Part shown: positions 47,531 through 56,301 of the stretch, piece after piece
How the letters are laid out: the number at the start of each line of letters is the position of its first letter
Position numbering within the stretch: the stretch's first letter is position 1
Source: Actinomycetaceae bacterium TAE3-ERU4
GTDB lineage: Bacteria; Actinomycetota; Actinomycetes; Actinomycetales; Actinomycetaceae
Assembly: GCA_019218365.1 (NCBI GenBank)
Contig: JAHUUJ010000001.1
Span: 372,001-436,000, forward strand
Direction: 5' to 3'
Length of the DNA stretch: 64,000 nucleotides
The notes under the pieces: model-generated
Databases searched by the model: none
Told to the model about the DNA's origin: nothing
Seen by the model: the letters and a program-made list of their open reading frames with translations, nothing else
Translations under genes and position numbers: made by a program

Positions 47531-48637
47531 ATGAAAACAAACAGTCGTTTCAAAGTTTCCTCCCTCAGCGTCGTACTCGCTAGCATCTGTCTTACCCTGG
47601 GAGGGTGTTCAAGTAGCGCAACCGAAAACAAAACCCCAGAAGGTAATGCCACGGCGACTGTTCAAGCGGCACAGACCCCCACGGCAGAAACTGTTAAACT
47701 TCCCGACCCGCGATCACTAACCGGAATATCAGAAGTAGCTAATATTCCTGATCCGGAACCAATCGGTGGGGAAATTAACCAAAAACTTCCCGTTACCGTT
47801 AAAGACTTCAACGGAAATGAAGTTACCGTAACCGATACTTCCCGCATTATCCCCATAGACATTAACGGAACAATTTCTCGTGTTGTAATCGGTTTGGGAT
47901 ACGGAAAAAATATTGTTGGACGAACTGTCTCTTCCGTTGAAGAACAGCTCAAAGATGTTCCAGTAATTACCGAGCGCGGCCACTCCCTCAACGTCGAAGC
48001 AATAATGGGACTAAAACCCACCCTAATTCTCGCCGATCGTACTGTTGGTCCACCCGAGGCACTAGAACAGCTACGTAACGCAGGAATCCCTGTAGTCATG
48101 CTAAATCCCGAACGCAAAATTGAAACTACCGGCCCCGAAATTGAAAAAATTTCCGAAGCCATGGGAATCCCCGAAGCTGGAAAACGACTAGCTGAGCGAA
48201 CTGAAAAAGAAGTTAAAATCGCAAGCGAACAAATTTCCAAATGGACTCCAGAAAAACCCCTCCGTGGTGCTTTCCTCTACGTGCGCGGAAAAGCTGGAAT
48301 CTTCTTTATCCTCGGGGAAGAAAACGGAGCTAGCGCACTACTCAAAGCAGTAGGTGTAAAAGACCTGGCTAGCGAAAACGGAATAAAAACCCTCGCCCCA
48401 GCCAGCGCAGAAGCACTTGTTAAACTAAACCCCGAAGTAATCTTCGTGATGGAAGACGGGCTAAAATCAACCGGTGGAGTAGAAGGTCTTCTCTCTCGTC
48501 CCGGTGTTAAAAATACCGAAGCCGGAAAGAAAACCCGTATCATCTCCATTCCAGATGGAATCTCACTGTCATTCGGTCCCCAAACCGGAACAGTGCTGAC
48601 AAACGTTGCTAAGAAACTCTACGGAATCGAAAAGTGA
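47531..48637 (+). CDS. hmuT: Haem ABC transporter substrate-binding lipoprotein HmuT
   Basis: 368-residue lipoprotein with lipobox LGGC (Cys26) after a hydrophobic signal. Periplasmic-binding-protein fold of the FecB/BtuF type: RVVIGLGYGKNIVGRT, VEAIMGLKPTLILADR, IPVVMLNPERK and LVKLNPEVIFVMEDG. It would take haem from the wall-bound HtaA protein. Overlaps hmuU by four bases. Substrate is inferred from context; siderophore or corrinoid is the alternative. Confidence 0.9.
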   Translation: MKTNSRFKVSSLSVVLASICLTLGGCSSSATENKTPEGNATATVQAAQTPTAETVKLPDPRSLTGISEVANIPDPEPIGGEINQKLPVTVKDFNGNEVTVTDTSRIIPIDINGTISRVVIGLGYGKNIVGRTVSSVEEQLKDVPVITERGHSLNVEAIMGLKPTLILADRTVGPPEALEQLRNAGIPVVMLNPERKIETTGPEIEKISEAMGIPEAGKRLAERTEKEVKIASEQISKWTPEKPLRGAFLYVRGKAGIFFILGEENGASALLKAVGVKDLASENGIKTLAPASAEALVKLNPEVIFVMEDGLKSTGGVEGLLSRPGVKNTEAGKKTRIISIPDGISLSFGPQTGTVLTNVAKKLYGIEK

Positions 48638-49779
48638 CCCTAAAAAACACTCAAGACAGTGCCGGCCCCAAATCGGAAGAAATTCCCATTGATTCGGCCG
48701 GCACTATCTTCGACGTTAAAGCCGCCACCCCCGCTGGCCCCAGCGGGGGACTGGCGCGGCGACGTCTCGCCCGTATCCTAACCTTTACCACTTTAATCGT
48801 TACTCTAATGCTAGCGATACTGGCCTCCGCTGCCCTCGGACAGTACGATATAGCGATTACAGATGTAATACGGGCACTTCTATCACCACTTGGGGTAACC
48901 AGTTCACCAACCGACCCAACCGCAATGCCGGTACTTTGGACTATCCGCTTTCCCCGCGTGGTCCTTGGGCTGGCCGTAGGAGCGGGTCTAGCCGTATCCG
49001 GAGCGGTAATGCAAGCGGTGTTTTCCAACCCCCTTGCAGAACCAGGGATTGTTGGTGTTTCCTCCGGAGCCGCCCTGGGAGCTTCATTTTCAATCGTGGC
49101 TTTCCCCCACGCACTAGCTGGTTTCGCGGTTCCTCTAGCGGCATTTGCTACCGGACTAATTGCCGCCCTACTCGTTTATCTACTAGCCCGCGCAAATGGT
49201 AGAGCGCAAGTAATTTCACTTGTCCTTACCGGAATCGCCGTGACTGCTGTAGCCAGCGCCCTTACCTCAATCGCGACTTACGTTGCCCCCACTACCGCCC
49301 GAGACCAAATTGTTTTTTGGCAAATGGGATCACTCGCGGGAGCTAGCTGGACCCACGTAGGAGCCGTTGTTTCTATAGTCACGTTTGGACTTATCTGGGC
49401 ACTGCTAATCTCCACCCAGCTTGATGCTCTCGCCCTTGGAGATGCCGCTGCCGGGCACGTCGGATTAAATGTTGGGCTAGTACGAATCTGCGGAATTACA
49501 CTCTCCGCCCTTCTTGCTTCCGCTGCCGTAGCATACGCCGGGGTAATTGGATTCGTAGGACTAATAATTCCCCATCTATTAAGAATCACCATGGGACCAG
49601 CCAACAGATTCCTCATTCCCGGATCACTGCTCGGTGGTGCCTTGCTAATTACCCTTTCGGACATCGCTGCCCGCAACCTCGTCCCTTTCGCAGACCTACC
49701 AATCGGTATCTTTACCGCCCTTGTTGGAGGACCAACCTTCTTTATCCTCCTACGCCGCGGACTCGCCAGAAAGAGCTGA
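48634..49779 (+). CDS. hmuU: Haem ABC transporter permease HmuU (FecCD family)
   Basis: 381 residues, GTG start overlapping the hmuT stop. A cytoplasmic N terminus of about 45 residues precedes the ten-span FecCD permease: IRFPRVVLGLAVGAGLAVSGAVMQ (quoted in part: PRVVLGLAVGAGLAVSG), NPLAEPGIVGVSSGAALGA, and IGFVGLIIPHLLR, which contacts the ATPase. Ends one base before the hmuV start. Confidence 0.93.
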   Translation: MTLKNTQDSAGPKSEEIPIDSAGTIFDVKAATPAGPSGGLARRRLARILTFTTLIVTLMLAILASAALGQYDIAITDVIRALLSPLGVTSSPTDPTAMPVLWTIRFPRVVLGLAVGAGLAVSGAVMQAVFSNPLAEPGIVGVSSGAALGASFSIVAFPHALAGFAVPLAAFATGLIAALLVYLLARANGRAQVISLVLTGIAVTAVASALTSIATYVAPTTARDQIVFWQMGSLAGASWTHVGAVVSIVTFGLIWALLISTQLDALALGDAAAGHVGLNVGLVRICGITLSALLASAAVAYAGVIGFVGLIIPHLLRITMGPANRFLIPGSLLGGALLITLSDIAARNLVPFADLPIGIFTALVGGPTFFILLRRGLARKS

Positions 49780-49780
49780 T

Positions 49781-50602
49781 ATGTTCGCAAAACTCACTGA
49801 CATTAACTACCCGCCCGCAGATACCACCATGATTCAGGTAGAAAACCTGCACTTTTCCTACGGAGCAAAAAAAATCCTCAACGGATTAAACCTAGAGGTA
49901 AAAGCAGGGCAAGTACTCGGACTCCTCGGCCCTAATGGAGCCGGAAAATCAACCCTTCTAACAATTTTATGTGCCGATCTTGAACCCAGTGAAGGAAACA
50001 TAAAAATAGCCGGAAAACCACTTGGAGAGTATCAACGTAAAGAACTCGCCAGAGTCCGTGCGGTCATGCCCCAGCGTTCAGACTTTCCCTTTGCCTATTT
50101 TGCCCGTGACATAGTCTCCATGGGACGTTTCTGCTACGCCCGCTCAGAACGTTCCCAAGACGATGAAAAAATTGTCGAAACCGCACTTGCCGCCTGCCAG
50201 GTAGACCACCTCGCAGAACGAGAAATTACTCAACTATCAGGGGGAGAACAAGCCCGCGTGACACTTGCGCGTGTCCTGGCCCAACAAACCCCCATAGTAT
50301 TTCTCGACGAACCAACCGCCGCCCTCGATATCGCCCATCAACAACGCACAATGCAAATTTGTCGTTCCCTTGCTGCAGCCGGAGCTTGCGTTGTCGCAGT
50401 CATGCATGATTTGCAACTAGCTGCCGCCTACTGCGACAAACTTGCGCTCATGCAAAACGGAAAAATTATCTCCCATGGCACCGGAGCACAAGTTCTCGAA
50501 AGCGAACGACTAACTAAAGTCTACGGATGGCCCATTGAAACCATCACCCTAGAGGGAGGACGAATTGTTGTCCTCCCCGACAGCCGAGAAAAAACTCTCT
50601 AA
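49781..50602 (+). CDS. hmuV: Haem ABC transporter ATPase HmuV
   Basis: 273 residues from the ATG directly after the hmuU TGA. Walker A GPNGAGKST, Q-loop MPQRSDFPF, signature LSGGEQARVTLARVL, Walker B IVFLDEPTAALD and H-loop VMHDLQLAA. Energises haem import. An in-frame ATG further in (MIQVENLHF) is an alternative start. Ends 3 bases from the convergent ccdA-like gene, leaving no room for a terminator. Confidence 0.93.
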   Translation: MFAKLTDINYPPADTTMIQVENLHFSYGAKKILNGLNLEVKAGQVLGLLGPNGAGKSTLLTILCADLEPSEGNIKIAGKPLGEYQRKELARVRAVMPQRSDFPFAYFARDIVSMGRFCYARSERSQDDEKIVETALAACQVDHLAEREITQLSGGEQARVTLARVLAQQTPIVFLDEPTAALDIAHQQRTMQICRSLAAAGACVVAVMHDLQLAAAYCDKLALMQNGKIISHGTGAQVLESERLTKVYGWPIETITLEGGRIVVLPDSREKTL

Positions 50603-50605
50603 AAA

Positions 50606-51508
50606 CTAACGATAATAACGACGCCAAACCCAAATAGAAACGATTACGGTAGCTAATAACAAACCAAAAAGCCAGCTTGGGATACCCGACAAAGTATTCA
50701 GTAGCCACACTTCGAGAGAAACTTGCGTCTGTGTCGAAATAACCGCCGGCAAGAAATTATGGCCGCCCGTAACAATCAACAAAATACCTAAAAGTACGAA
50801 CAGAATTCCCGAAATAAAGGCTCCGCGCGTGGTCCAACGACCCAAAATCTTTAAGGGACGAGGACGCAAAAAACCACGCTCACCAATTTGTAAAGACTCC
50901 CACAAAAAAGTCAAAATCACGATGGGAGTGGCCACACCCAAAGCGTAAGCCAGCATCAAAAACGCCCCGCTCAGAGCAGAGCCCTCAAAACTCGCAAAAG
51001 CTAGCATTGCACCCAAAATTGGGCCCGAACAACCAACACCAGCCAAACCGTAGGCAACTCCCAAACCCAAAACTGCTAGGGGATTAGCTCCACTCTGTGC
51101 GGTTTTAAGGGATTGTGCTTTAGGAGTTCCTTGAGCAGATTGTATAGAACCTGTTGTTCCCGAACCCAGAGAAACACCACTTACTAAACCCACCGGAGCA
51201 ACCTCCGGGCGACGACCAAAATGTGGGAACGGCAACGCCAAAGCCTGCCAAATTCCCAAAACGATAATTAACCCACCCAAAACTGCAGTAATAAAATACT
51301 GGTTAGCACGAAGAAGAGCCCCCGCCGAACCAGCTAAAACTCCAAGTGGAATCAAAGCCAAAATTAAACCAAGAGTAAAAAGAGCAGTTCGCGCAAACAA
51401 ATAACGTTTCTGTGCGCAAGCGTAAGCAAAAAACCCCGGTAACATTAATGCCGCACACGGGGCAAAAAGCGTTAACACGCCACCGGAAAAAGCAACAGCC
51501 AAATTCAT
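50606..51508 (-). CDS. ccdA: CcdA/DsbD-type thiol-redox membrane protein
   Basis: 300-residue polytopic protein that passes electrons across the membrane from thioredoxin. Cys18 in LFAPCAALMLPGFF and the second Cys in VGCSGPILGAML form the usual pair. About six membrane spans in the core plus one C-terminal span (LFGLLLATVIVSIWVW). A Ser/Gln-rich loop near 110-145 is unusual. Downstream of the dsbA-like gene with a hairpin between them. Confidence 0.85.
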   Translation of the reverse strand: MNLAVAFSGGVLTLFAPCAALMLPGFFAYACAQKRYLFARTALFTLGLILALIPLGVLAGSAGALLRANQYFITAVLGGLIIVLGIWQALALPFPHFGRRPEVAPVGLVSGVSLGSGTTGSIQSAQGTPKAQSLKTAQSGANPLAVLGLGVAYGLAGVGCSGPILGAMLAFASFEGSALSGAFLMLAYALGVATPIVILTFLWESLQIGERGFLRPRPLKILGRWTTRGAFISGILFVLLGILLIVTGGHNFLPAVISTQTQVSLEVWLLNTLSGIPSWLFGLLLATVIVSIWVWRRYYR

Positions 51509-51526
51509 TACAACTCCTAAAAAGAA

Positions 51527-51562
51527 TCCGGGTGTAAAGACCGCATAGCCTTCACACCCGGA
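51527..51562 (-). terminator. Hairpin between the dsbA-like and ccdA-like genes
   Basis: TCCGGGTGT (51527-51535) pairs with ACACCCGGA (51554-51562). On the minus strand it is followed by TTCTTTTTAGG, a good intrinsic terminator or attenuator before ccdA. Confidence 0.7.
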
Positions 51563-51573
51563 AAACCAAGAAT

Positions 51574-52383
51574 CTACTTAGCTGAGTTTGCCAAGCGGTC
51601 ATTAATTGTATTCAAGAAATAATCCGTTGGATAAGCACCTGAAATAAACGAATCATTAATCAAGAAAGCCGGAGTTCCCGAAATTCCAAGCTGTTGAGTC
51701 TCAAAAGTATCGGCCTTAACTTCCTCAGCTAACTTTGGATCTTTAAAGTCCTTTTGGAACTTTTCAATATCCGCAACTCCAGCCTGCTTGGCAATACGCA
51801 AAACTAAATTATCATCATAACTAGGGTGATTACCCTCGCCAGCAGTTTCGTAAGCCACACGCACGTAATCCCAGAACTTTCCCTGGCGGCCCGCGGCACG
51901 CGCCCCAATTGCGGCTAAATCAGAACGGTGACTCTGCGCAAAAATAGTGTTATCGCGCCACTCAATACGAATCTTCCCGGCCTCGGCCAACTTCTTAATT
52001 TCCGGGAAAGAAGAAAGCTCAAAACGAGTACACATCGGGCAGGTAAAATCCTCCCACATCGTCATTACCACCGGAGCGTCCACCGGCCCCAAAGCCAACG
52101 GATCACCTTCTTTACGGCGAGGAATCTCCAAAGCCTTCTTACGCGTAGCTGCATCCTGAATCGGCTTCGCAAACTCCTTCTGCGGTGCCTGCGCCTTAGG
52201 TGCTGAGGCAGCCTGATTCGATTCATTGGAAGGAACGGTAGCCACAGACGAGGTCGGAGCCGTAGCCCTCCCAATCATAAATGAAATCGCAGCTACCAAA
52301 ACCAACACCAAACCAACCAGTGCCGGAACTAGTGCTCGCGGAGGACGGGGCTTAACTACCGAAGAAATGGGCTCGTTGCTCAT
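51574..52383 (-). CDS. Membrane-anchored DsbA-like thiol-disulfide oxidoreductase
   Basis: 269 residues. Short cytoplasmic N terminus, one membrane anchor (about 18-38), an Ala/Gln-rich linker and a DsbA/DsbG-type thioredoxin fold with active site CPMC (Cys115-Cys118) and cis-Pro loop GISGTPAFLIN. Related exported enzymes (for example MdbA in Actinomyces oris) fold pilins and other disulfide proteins; the nearby pilus proteins contain many cysteines, so a role there is plausible but inferred. Confidence 0.88.
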   Translation of the reverse strand: MSNEPISSVVKPRPPRALVPALVGLVLVLVAAISFMIGRATAPTSSVATVPSNESNQAASAPKAQAPQKEFAKPIQDAATRKKALEIPRRKEGDPLALGPVDAPVVMTMWEDFTCPMCTRFELSSFPEIKKLAEAGKIRIEWRDNTIFAQSHRSDLAAIGARAAGRQGKFWDYVRVAYETAGEGNHPSYDDNLVLRIAKQAGVADIEKFQKDFKDPKLAEEVKADTFETQQLGISGTPAFLINDSFISGAYPTDYFLNTINDRLANSAK

Positions 52384-52474
52384 ACAATTCCTTAAAATAG
52401 GGGGCTATCAAAAATAGTCTATCGTGAGAACAAATCGAAACCAGAAGTTATTCCCAACGAAAACCAAAACTTTC

Positions 52475-52864
52475 CTAAAAGCAGACAAACCCCAAACCAA
52501 CACCGGCAAAAGCCGCCAACAAAGCTAGCAGGAACTGACTAGCCCAAAGCCCCAAAGCTCGTAGACTATGACCTTCTAAATGCAAAGTAAGAACATCTAC
52601 CATCGCGGTTGAAAAAGTTGTAAAGCCAGATAAGAACCCCCCGGCTAAACCAACCCAAATCCCTCCGTAAGACCAAGCCAGCGCAAACGCTAAGCCACTT
52701 AGGAAAGATCCCAAAACATTTACCGCAAAAATACCAAAACTCTTTGCCCCAACAACCTGGGAAAAACGCGAAGAACGCTCCACCCACTCCTTAGCACCAA
52801 CATCAAGTAAAAAGCGCACTACCGCGCCTAAAGCCCCAAAAAATGAAACTAGAATCGCAATCAT
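52475..52864 (-). CDS. crcB: Fluoride channel Fluc/CrcB subunit (second gene)
   Basis: 129 residues, four membrane spans. Family marks: FGALGAVVRFLL near the start, the pore Asn in NVLGSFLSGLA and GGFLSGFTTFSTAMVD, the Na+-site/phenylalanine segment. Start overlaps the first crcB stop by four bases. Two different subunits in tandem suggest a heterodimeric channel that expels fluoride. Confidence 0.93.
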   Translation of the reverse strand: MIAILVSFFGALGAVVRFLLDVGAKEWVERSSRFSQVVGAKSFGIFAVNVLGSFLSGLAFALAWSYGGIWVGLAGGFLSGFTTFSTAMVDVLTLHLEGHSLRALGLWASQFLLALLAAFAGVGLGFVCF

Positions 52865-53445
52865 CGAGTTACCTCCCCATTATCAGAAGTGTCCGGCTCG
52901 ATAAAAATAGCGTCCTCGGGAAGTGCAGAATCATCTTCAGAAACATCCAATTGCGGTCCGGCAGAACCGGCAAAGGCCATCCCAAACTTAAATCCCAACA
53001 AGGCAAACCCAAAACCGGCGACCAAAATTAATACGCACCACAAAACAGACAACAAAACAGAAGAAAGACTAAAAACTGCCAAGCCTGCGGGAAGCATCAT
53101 CAAAGAACCATAGGTAGTGAACGAACCGCATAAGCCCGTTCCCAAAATTAAACGGTCAGAAACATCCAAATCAAACAGGCCACCTACAATTGCCCCCAAA
53201 ACAAGCGCACCTAAAAGATTAACAATCAACAAATACCAAGGATTAACCGTTGCTCCAGTAATAAAACCCCAGGCGAAACCCTCATGTACCTGCCCTAAAG
53301 CACCCGCGGAAGAAGCGTGTGAGGGAGCACAAGCCAAAGGAACTCCCGCAAAAGAGCTAACAGTGTGAGACACAAACTCCCGTAGTGACGTACCTATAAA
53401 ACCACCCAGGGCAACCAAACCAACATTCTTAATAATTGAATTCAC
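52861..53445 (-). CDS. crcB: Fluoride channel Fluc/CrcB subunit (first gene, with acidic C-terminal tail)
   Basis: 194 residues, longer than most Fluc proteins. GGFIGTSLREFV, NLLGALVLGAIVG and GLCGSFTTYGSLM mark the family; four membrane spans in residues 1-165, and an acidic tail (LDVSEDDSALPEDAIF) is extra. I found no fluoride riboswitch pattern in the short 53446-53495 leader. Confidence 0.9.
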   Translation of the reverse strand: MNSIIKNVGLVALGGFIGTSLREFVSHTVSSFAGVPLACAPSHASSAGALGQVHEGFAWGFITGATVNPWYLLIVNLLGALVLGAIVGGLFDLDVSDRLILGTGLCGSFTTYGSLMMLPAGLAVFSLSSVLLSVLWCVLILVAGFGFALLGFKFGMAFAGSAGPQLDVSEDDSALPEDAIFIEPDTSDNGEVTR

Positions 53446-53495
53446 ACCCCAAGCATACCTTTATAACGGATCAATAACCGCTATAGTTAAGAGCG

Positions 53496-54209
53496 ATGAT
53501 AGTAAACATTCTCACCTCAAAACTTATGCAAGCCCCCACCGCGCTAACGGGAGTCCAAGGAACTAACTTCCTTGGAGACATTCTTTACTACTTCCGGCAC
53601 GTCGATGAAATGCTAATCGCCCTCGGACCATGGGTACTGGCAATCACCTGCCTAATCGTTTTTATCGAATCAGGTGTACTCTTTCCTTTCCTTCCCGGTG
53701 ACTCGCTCATCTTCACCGCTGGACTACTGCACTACCAGCTTGGGTTAAATCTATGGGTGTTGATGTTCGCTATTTTCGCGTCAGCTTTCCTCGGAGACCA
53801 AGTCGGATACTTCCTCGGATACAGGTTCGGGCGTGGATTGTTCAAAGACGATGCGCGAATACTTAAAACCGAACACCTGCACGCTGCCGAGGACTTCTTT
53901 GCCAAATACGGTGGCCTGGCCCTAGTCCTTGCCCGCTTCGTGCCAATCGTCCGCACCTACGTTCCCCTCTCGGCGGGAATCGCCGGATTCCACTACCCGC
54001 GTTTCCTCCGCTGGGACATTCTCGGTGCGGCCACCTGGGGACTGGGACTAACTTTCTTAGGCTCACGCCTCGGAGGAATCCCCTTCATCCGCAATAACAT
54101 TGCAATGCTCGCAATGGTGATTGTCCTAATTTCCCTCCTGCCAATCTTCATCAAGGGATACAGCGCCTGGCGTAAATCACGTGCAAACGCAGCCGTAGTT
54201 GCCGAATAA
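53496..54209 (+). CDS. DedA family membrane protein
   Basis: 237 residues. SNARE-associated/DedA domain: VFIESGVLFPFLPGDSLIF (short of the full motif), LGDQVGYFLGYRFGRG, and the RFVPIVRTYVPLSAGI motif. DedA proteins are implicated in flipping undecaprenyl phosphate or phospholipids across the membrane. Divergent from the crcB pair; ends at a terminator. Confidence 0.93.
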   Translation: MIVNILTSKLMQAPTALTGVQGTNFLGDILYYFRHVDEMLIALGPWVLAITCLIVFIESGVLFPFLPGDSLIFTAGLLHYQLGLNLWVLMFAIFASAFLGDQVGYFLGYRFGRGLFKDDARILKTEHLHAAEDFFAKYGGLALVLARFVPIVRTYVPLSAGIAGFHYPRFLRWDILGAATWGLGLTFLGSRLGGIPFIRNNIAMLAMVIVLISLLPIFIKGYSAWRKSRANAAVVAE

Positions 54210-54214
54210 AAGCA

Positions 54215-54258
54215 AAATAATTGCCGAGGGTCGCTCTCCCCTCGGCAATTATTTTTTA
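54215..54258. terminator. Terminator between dedA and the MFS gene
   Basis: 16-bp stem AAATAATTGCCGAGGG / CCCTCGGCAATTATTT with an 8-base loop and a T-run on the plus strand; between convergent genes. Confidence 0.9.
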
Positions 54259-54275
54259 ACGCCAACTAACTATTT

Positions 54276-55511
54276 CTAACGCTGCGCCAAACGAGGATGC
54301 AAAAACATCATTCCCAAAGGCAACACCAAAATTAATGCGGAAACCACCGTCGGCACATCATGATGCCACCCGTAAAACATTCCCGCCACAGTTGGGGTAA
54401 CTACGTACGAAAGCGCGTTATTACCCCACAAAAGGCCAGCTAAAGCACCCTGTTCGCTATCTTTAACTAACATCGTCGGAGCCGCCGAATAACCCGGAAC
54501 CGCCAAACCCGTACCGACACCCTGCACGAACATCGATAACGAAACCACCCACATGTTCAAATGCGGAATTAGCAAAACAATCCCCACAAACAAAACCAGC
54601 AGACCCACCCGCAAAAGCCGGTGTGGCCCCCAAGTTAAGTGACGAATCAAAACCAACTGCGCGAACAAAGCACCCACTCCCGCAGCTAACAGGGCAACCC
54701 CCGTCCAAAGTGCAGTCTGGGAAACCCCCAAATTAAAACGGTCACCAATGATAAAGCCCAAAATGATCTGCGGAAAACAAACCGCAGTAAACATGAAAAA
54801 GCCAACTACCAAATAGGGGAAAACACGCTTATCAAACATGGACATACGAGGAGCCATCGTCCGTACAGTCCGACGCGGCGCGCGCGGCAAAGCCAGCAGT
54901 AAAAGTAAGGACGCCACTACTAAAAGCGGAGCCGCCACCAGCGGAGCAAGCAAACCGAAAATAGCTAAAATACCGCCCAAAACCGCGCCGCCAACCGTGG
55001 CGATAGACTGAGCCGCACCAATCCCGGCCATGCCCCGCACTCGCTCAGACTCGGTCGTTGTAATATCCGTGATATAAGCCTGTGCAGTCGGAGGAATCGC
55101 AGCCATCGACCACCCGTAAAGTACCCCGCGTAAAACGAAAAAAGACACAAACAGCCAGGCCGGCGCAAACCAACCCCACATTCCAAACTGGGCAACCATA
55201 GTAAAGAGGGATAGCGCCAGCAAAGTAAGCCACAGGGAAAGCGTCAAGACCCGCTTATAACCAATCGCCACCGAACGACGCCCCCACCACTGCGAAGAAA
55301 GCGCAATCAGCAGTGCCGCTCCCGAAACGGTCGCTCCTACCTGCCAAGCCTGTAAACCCGTTTCACGAGCCAGTGGAGCTAACACCGGATTGATAGCAAT
55401 TTTTCCCAAACTAGTCAGTAAAACAATCCCTAAAATCGCCTGCACCGGAGAGATAAAAGAACCCGATTCACCCCCGGGAGGGCAAGTGTCATCAAATTTC
55501 CGAAAACGCAT
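54276..55511 (-). CDS. Major facilitator superfamily transporter (drug-efflux-like)
   Basis: 411 residues with about 12 hydrophobic spans. Visible MFS features: SSQWWGRRSVAIGYKRVL between spans 2 and 3 (motif A-like) and RVRGMAGIGAAQSIATVGGAVLGG (start RVRGMAGIGAAQS) near the motif C region. The substrate is unknown. Divergent from the DUF998 gene across 117 bp. Confidence 0.85.
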   Translation of the reverse strand: MRFRKFDDTCPPGGESGSFISPVQAILGIVLLTSLGKIAINPVLAPLARETGLQAWQVGATVSGAALLIALSSQWWGRRSVAIGYKRVLTLSLWLTLLALSLFTMVAQFGMWGWFAPAWLFVSFFVLRGVLYGWSMAAIPPTAQAYITDITTTESERVRGMAGIGAAQSIATVGGAVLGGILAIFGLLAPLVAAPLLVVASLLLLLALPRAPRRTVRTMAPRMSMFDKRVFPYLVVGFFMFTAVCFPQIILGFIIGDRFNLGVSQTALWTGVALLAAGVGALFAQLVLIRHLTWGPHRLLRVGLLVLFVGIVLLIPHLNMWVVSLSMFVQGVGTGLAVPGYSAAPTMLVKDSEQGALAGLLWGNNALSYVVTPTVAGMFYGWHHDVPTVVSALILVLPLGMMFLHPRLAQR

Positions 55512-55628
55512 TTTTACATGCTACGCCTGACCGCTGTTGAGAAACAGCAAACGCGCTAACATTCACAAAAAGAAAACCAAAAAAGCTCCAAATCCCGAAG
55601 AATTAGCTAAAACGCTATCATCTAAAAC

Positions 55629-56300
55629 ATGAAGCAAAGTCACCAAAAACTCCCCCTCAAACAACGGGAAACAAAACTTATTTCCGGCTTGGTGATAGCC
55701 TCCGCACTTTGCAACATGATGTGGATACTGGCCTACAAACTCAGCCCTGAACTCGTCTGGGATGCACACACCTACCTGTCGGAACTATCCGCCCAAACCC
55801 AACCCTGGTCCTGGCTTTATCGGTTAGGTGACTTTGCTTCGGGAACTTTTTCCCTGGCAGCCGTAGCGATTTTATGGAAACAAAATCGAAAACATCCCCT
55901 GGGAAGTACCCAAAAAATAATCCCCCTAGCAATACTCGGGTACGCCATCGGCATTATCGGGGTAGCTCTTTTTCCACTTACCTGTGCTGTCTTAACTGAC
56001 CCCACCTGCCGTGCCCACGAGATATCCTTCAGCCAACCCCTATACGATCAGGTACACGCACTGGTTTCAACCATCGTACAAACCGCCCAAATAGTTGCTT
56101 TCAGCGTCTACCTACTATTGGAAAAACAACGAGACAAGCTACTAAGTTTTCTTAGCGTAAGCGGAATAGCTATTGCGATACTCACCGCAATAGCAGTCTT
56201 TATTGAATCAATTCCCGTTGGCTTGCCCCAGGCTATCGAAGTGACCATCTGGAGTATCTGGCTAATAGTGTGGGGATTAAAAAGAAAGAAAAGGAAATAA
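55629..56300 (+). CDS. DUF998 family integral membrane protein
   Basis: 223 residues, six membrane spans starting near residues 18, 65, 95, 145, 175 and 200. The YLSELSAQTQPWSWLYRLGDFASG segment (quoted as YLSELSAQ and LGDFASG) matches the DUF998 pattern. Function unknown. One base separates its stop from the next ATG, so the two genes are translated together. Confidence 0.75.
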   Translation: MKQSHQKLPLKQRETKLISGLVIASALCNMMWILAYKLSPELVWDAHTYLSELSAQTQPWSWLYRLGDFASGTFSLAAVAILWKQNRKHPLGSTQKIIPLAILGYAIGIIGVALFPLTCAVLTDPTCRAHEISFSQPLYDQVHALVSTIVQTAQIVAFSVYLLLEKQRDKLLSFLSVSGIAIAILTAIAVFIESIPVGLPQAIEVTIWSIWLIVWGLKRKKRK

Positions 56301-56301
56301 A

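Noticed and set aside
53446-53495. Fluoride riboswitch ahead of the crcB pair
   Set aside because: The leader is only 50 bases and shows no matching pseudoknot pattern.
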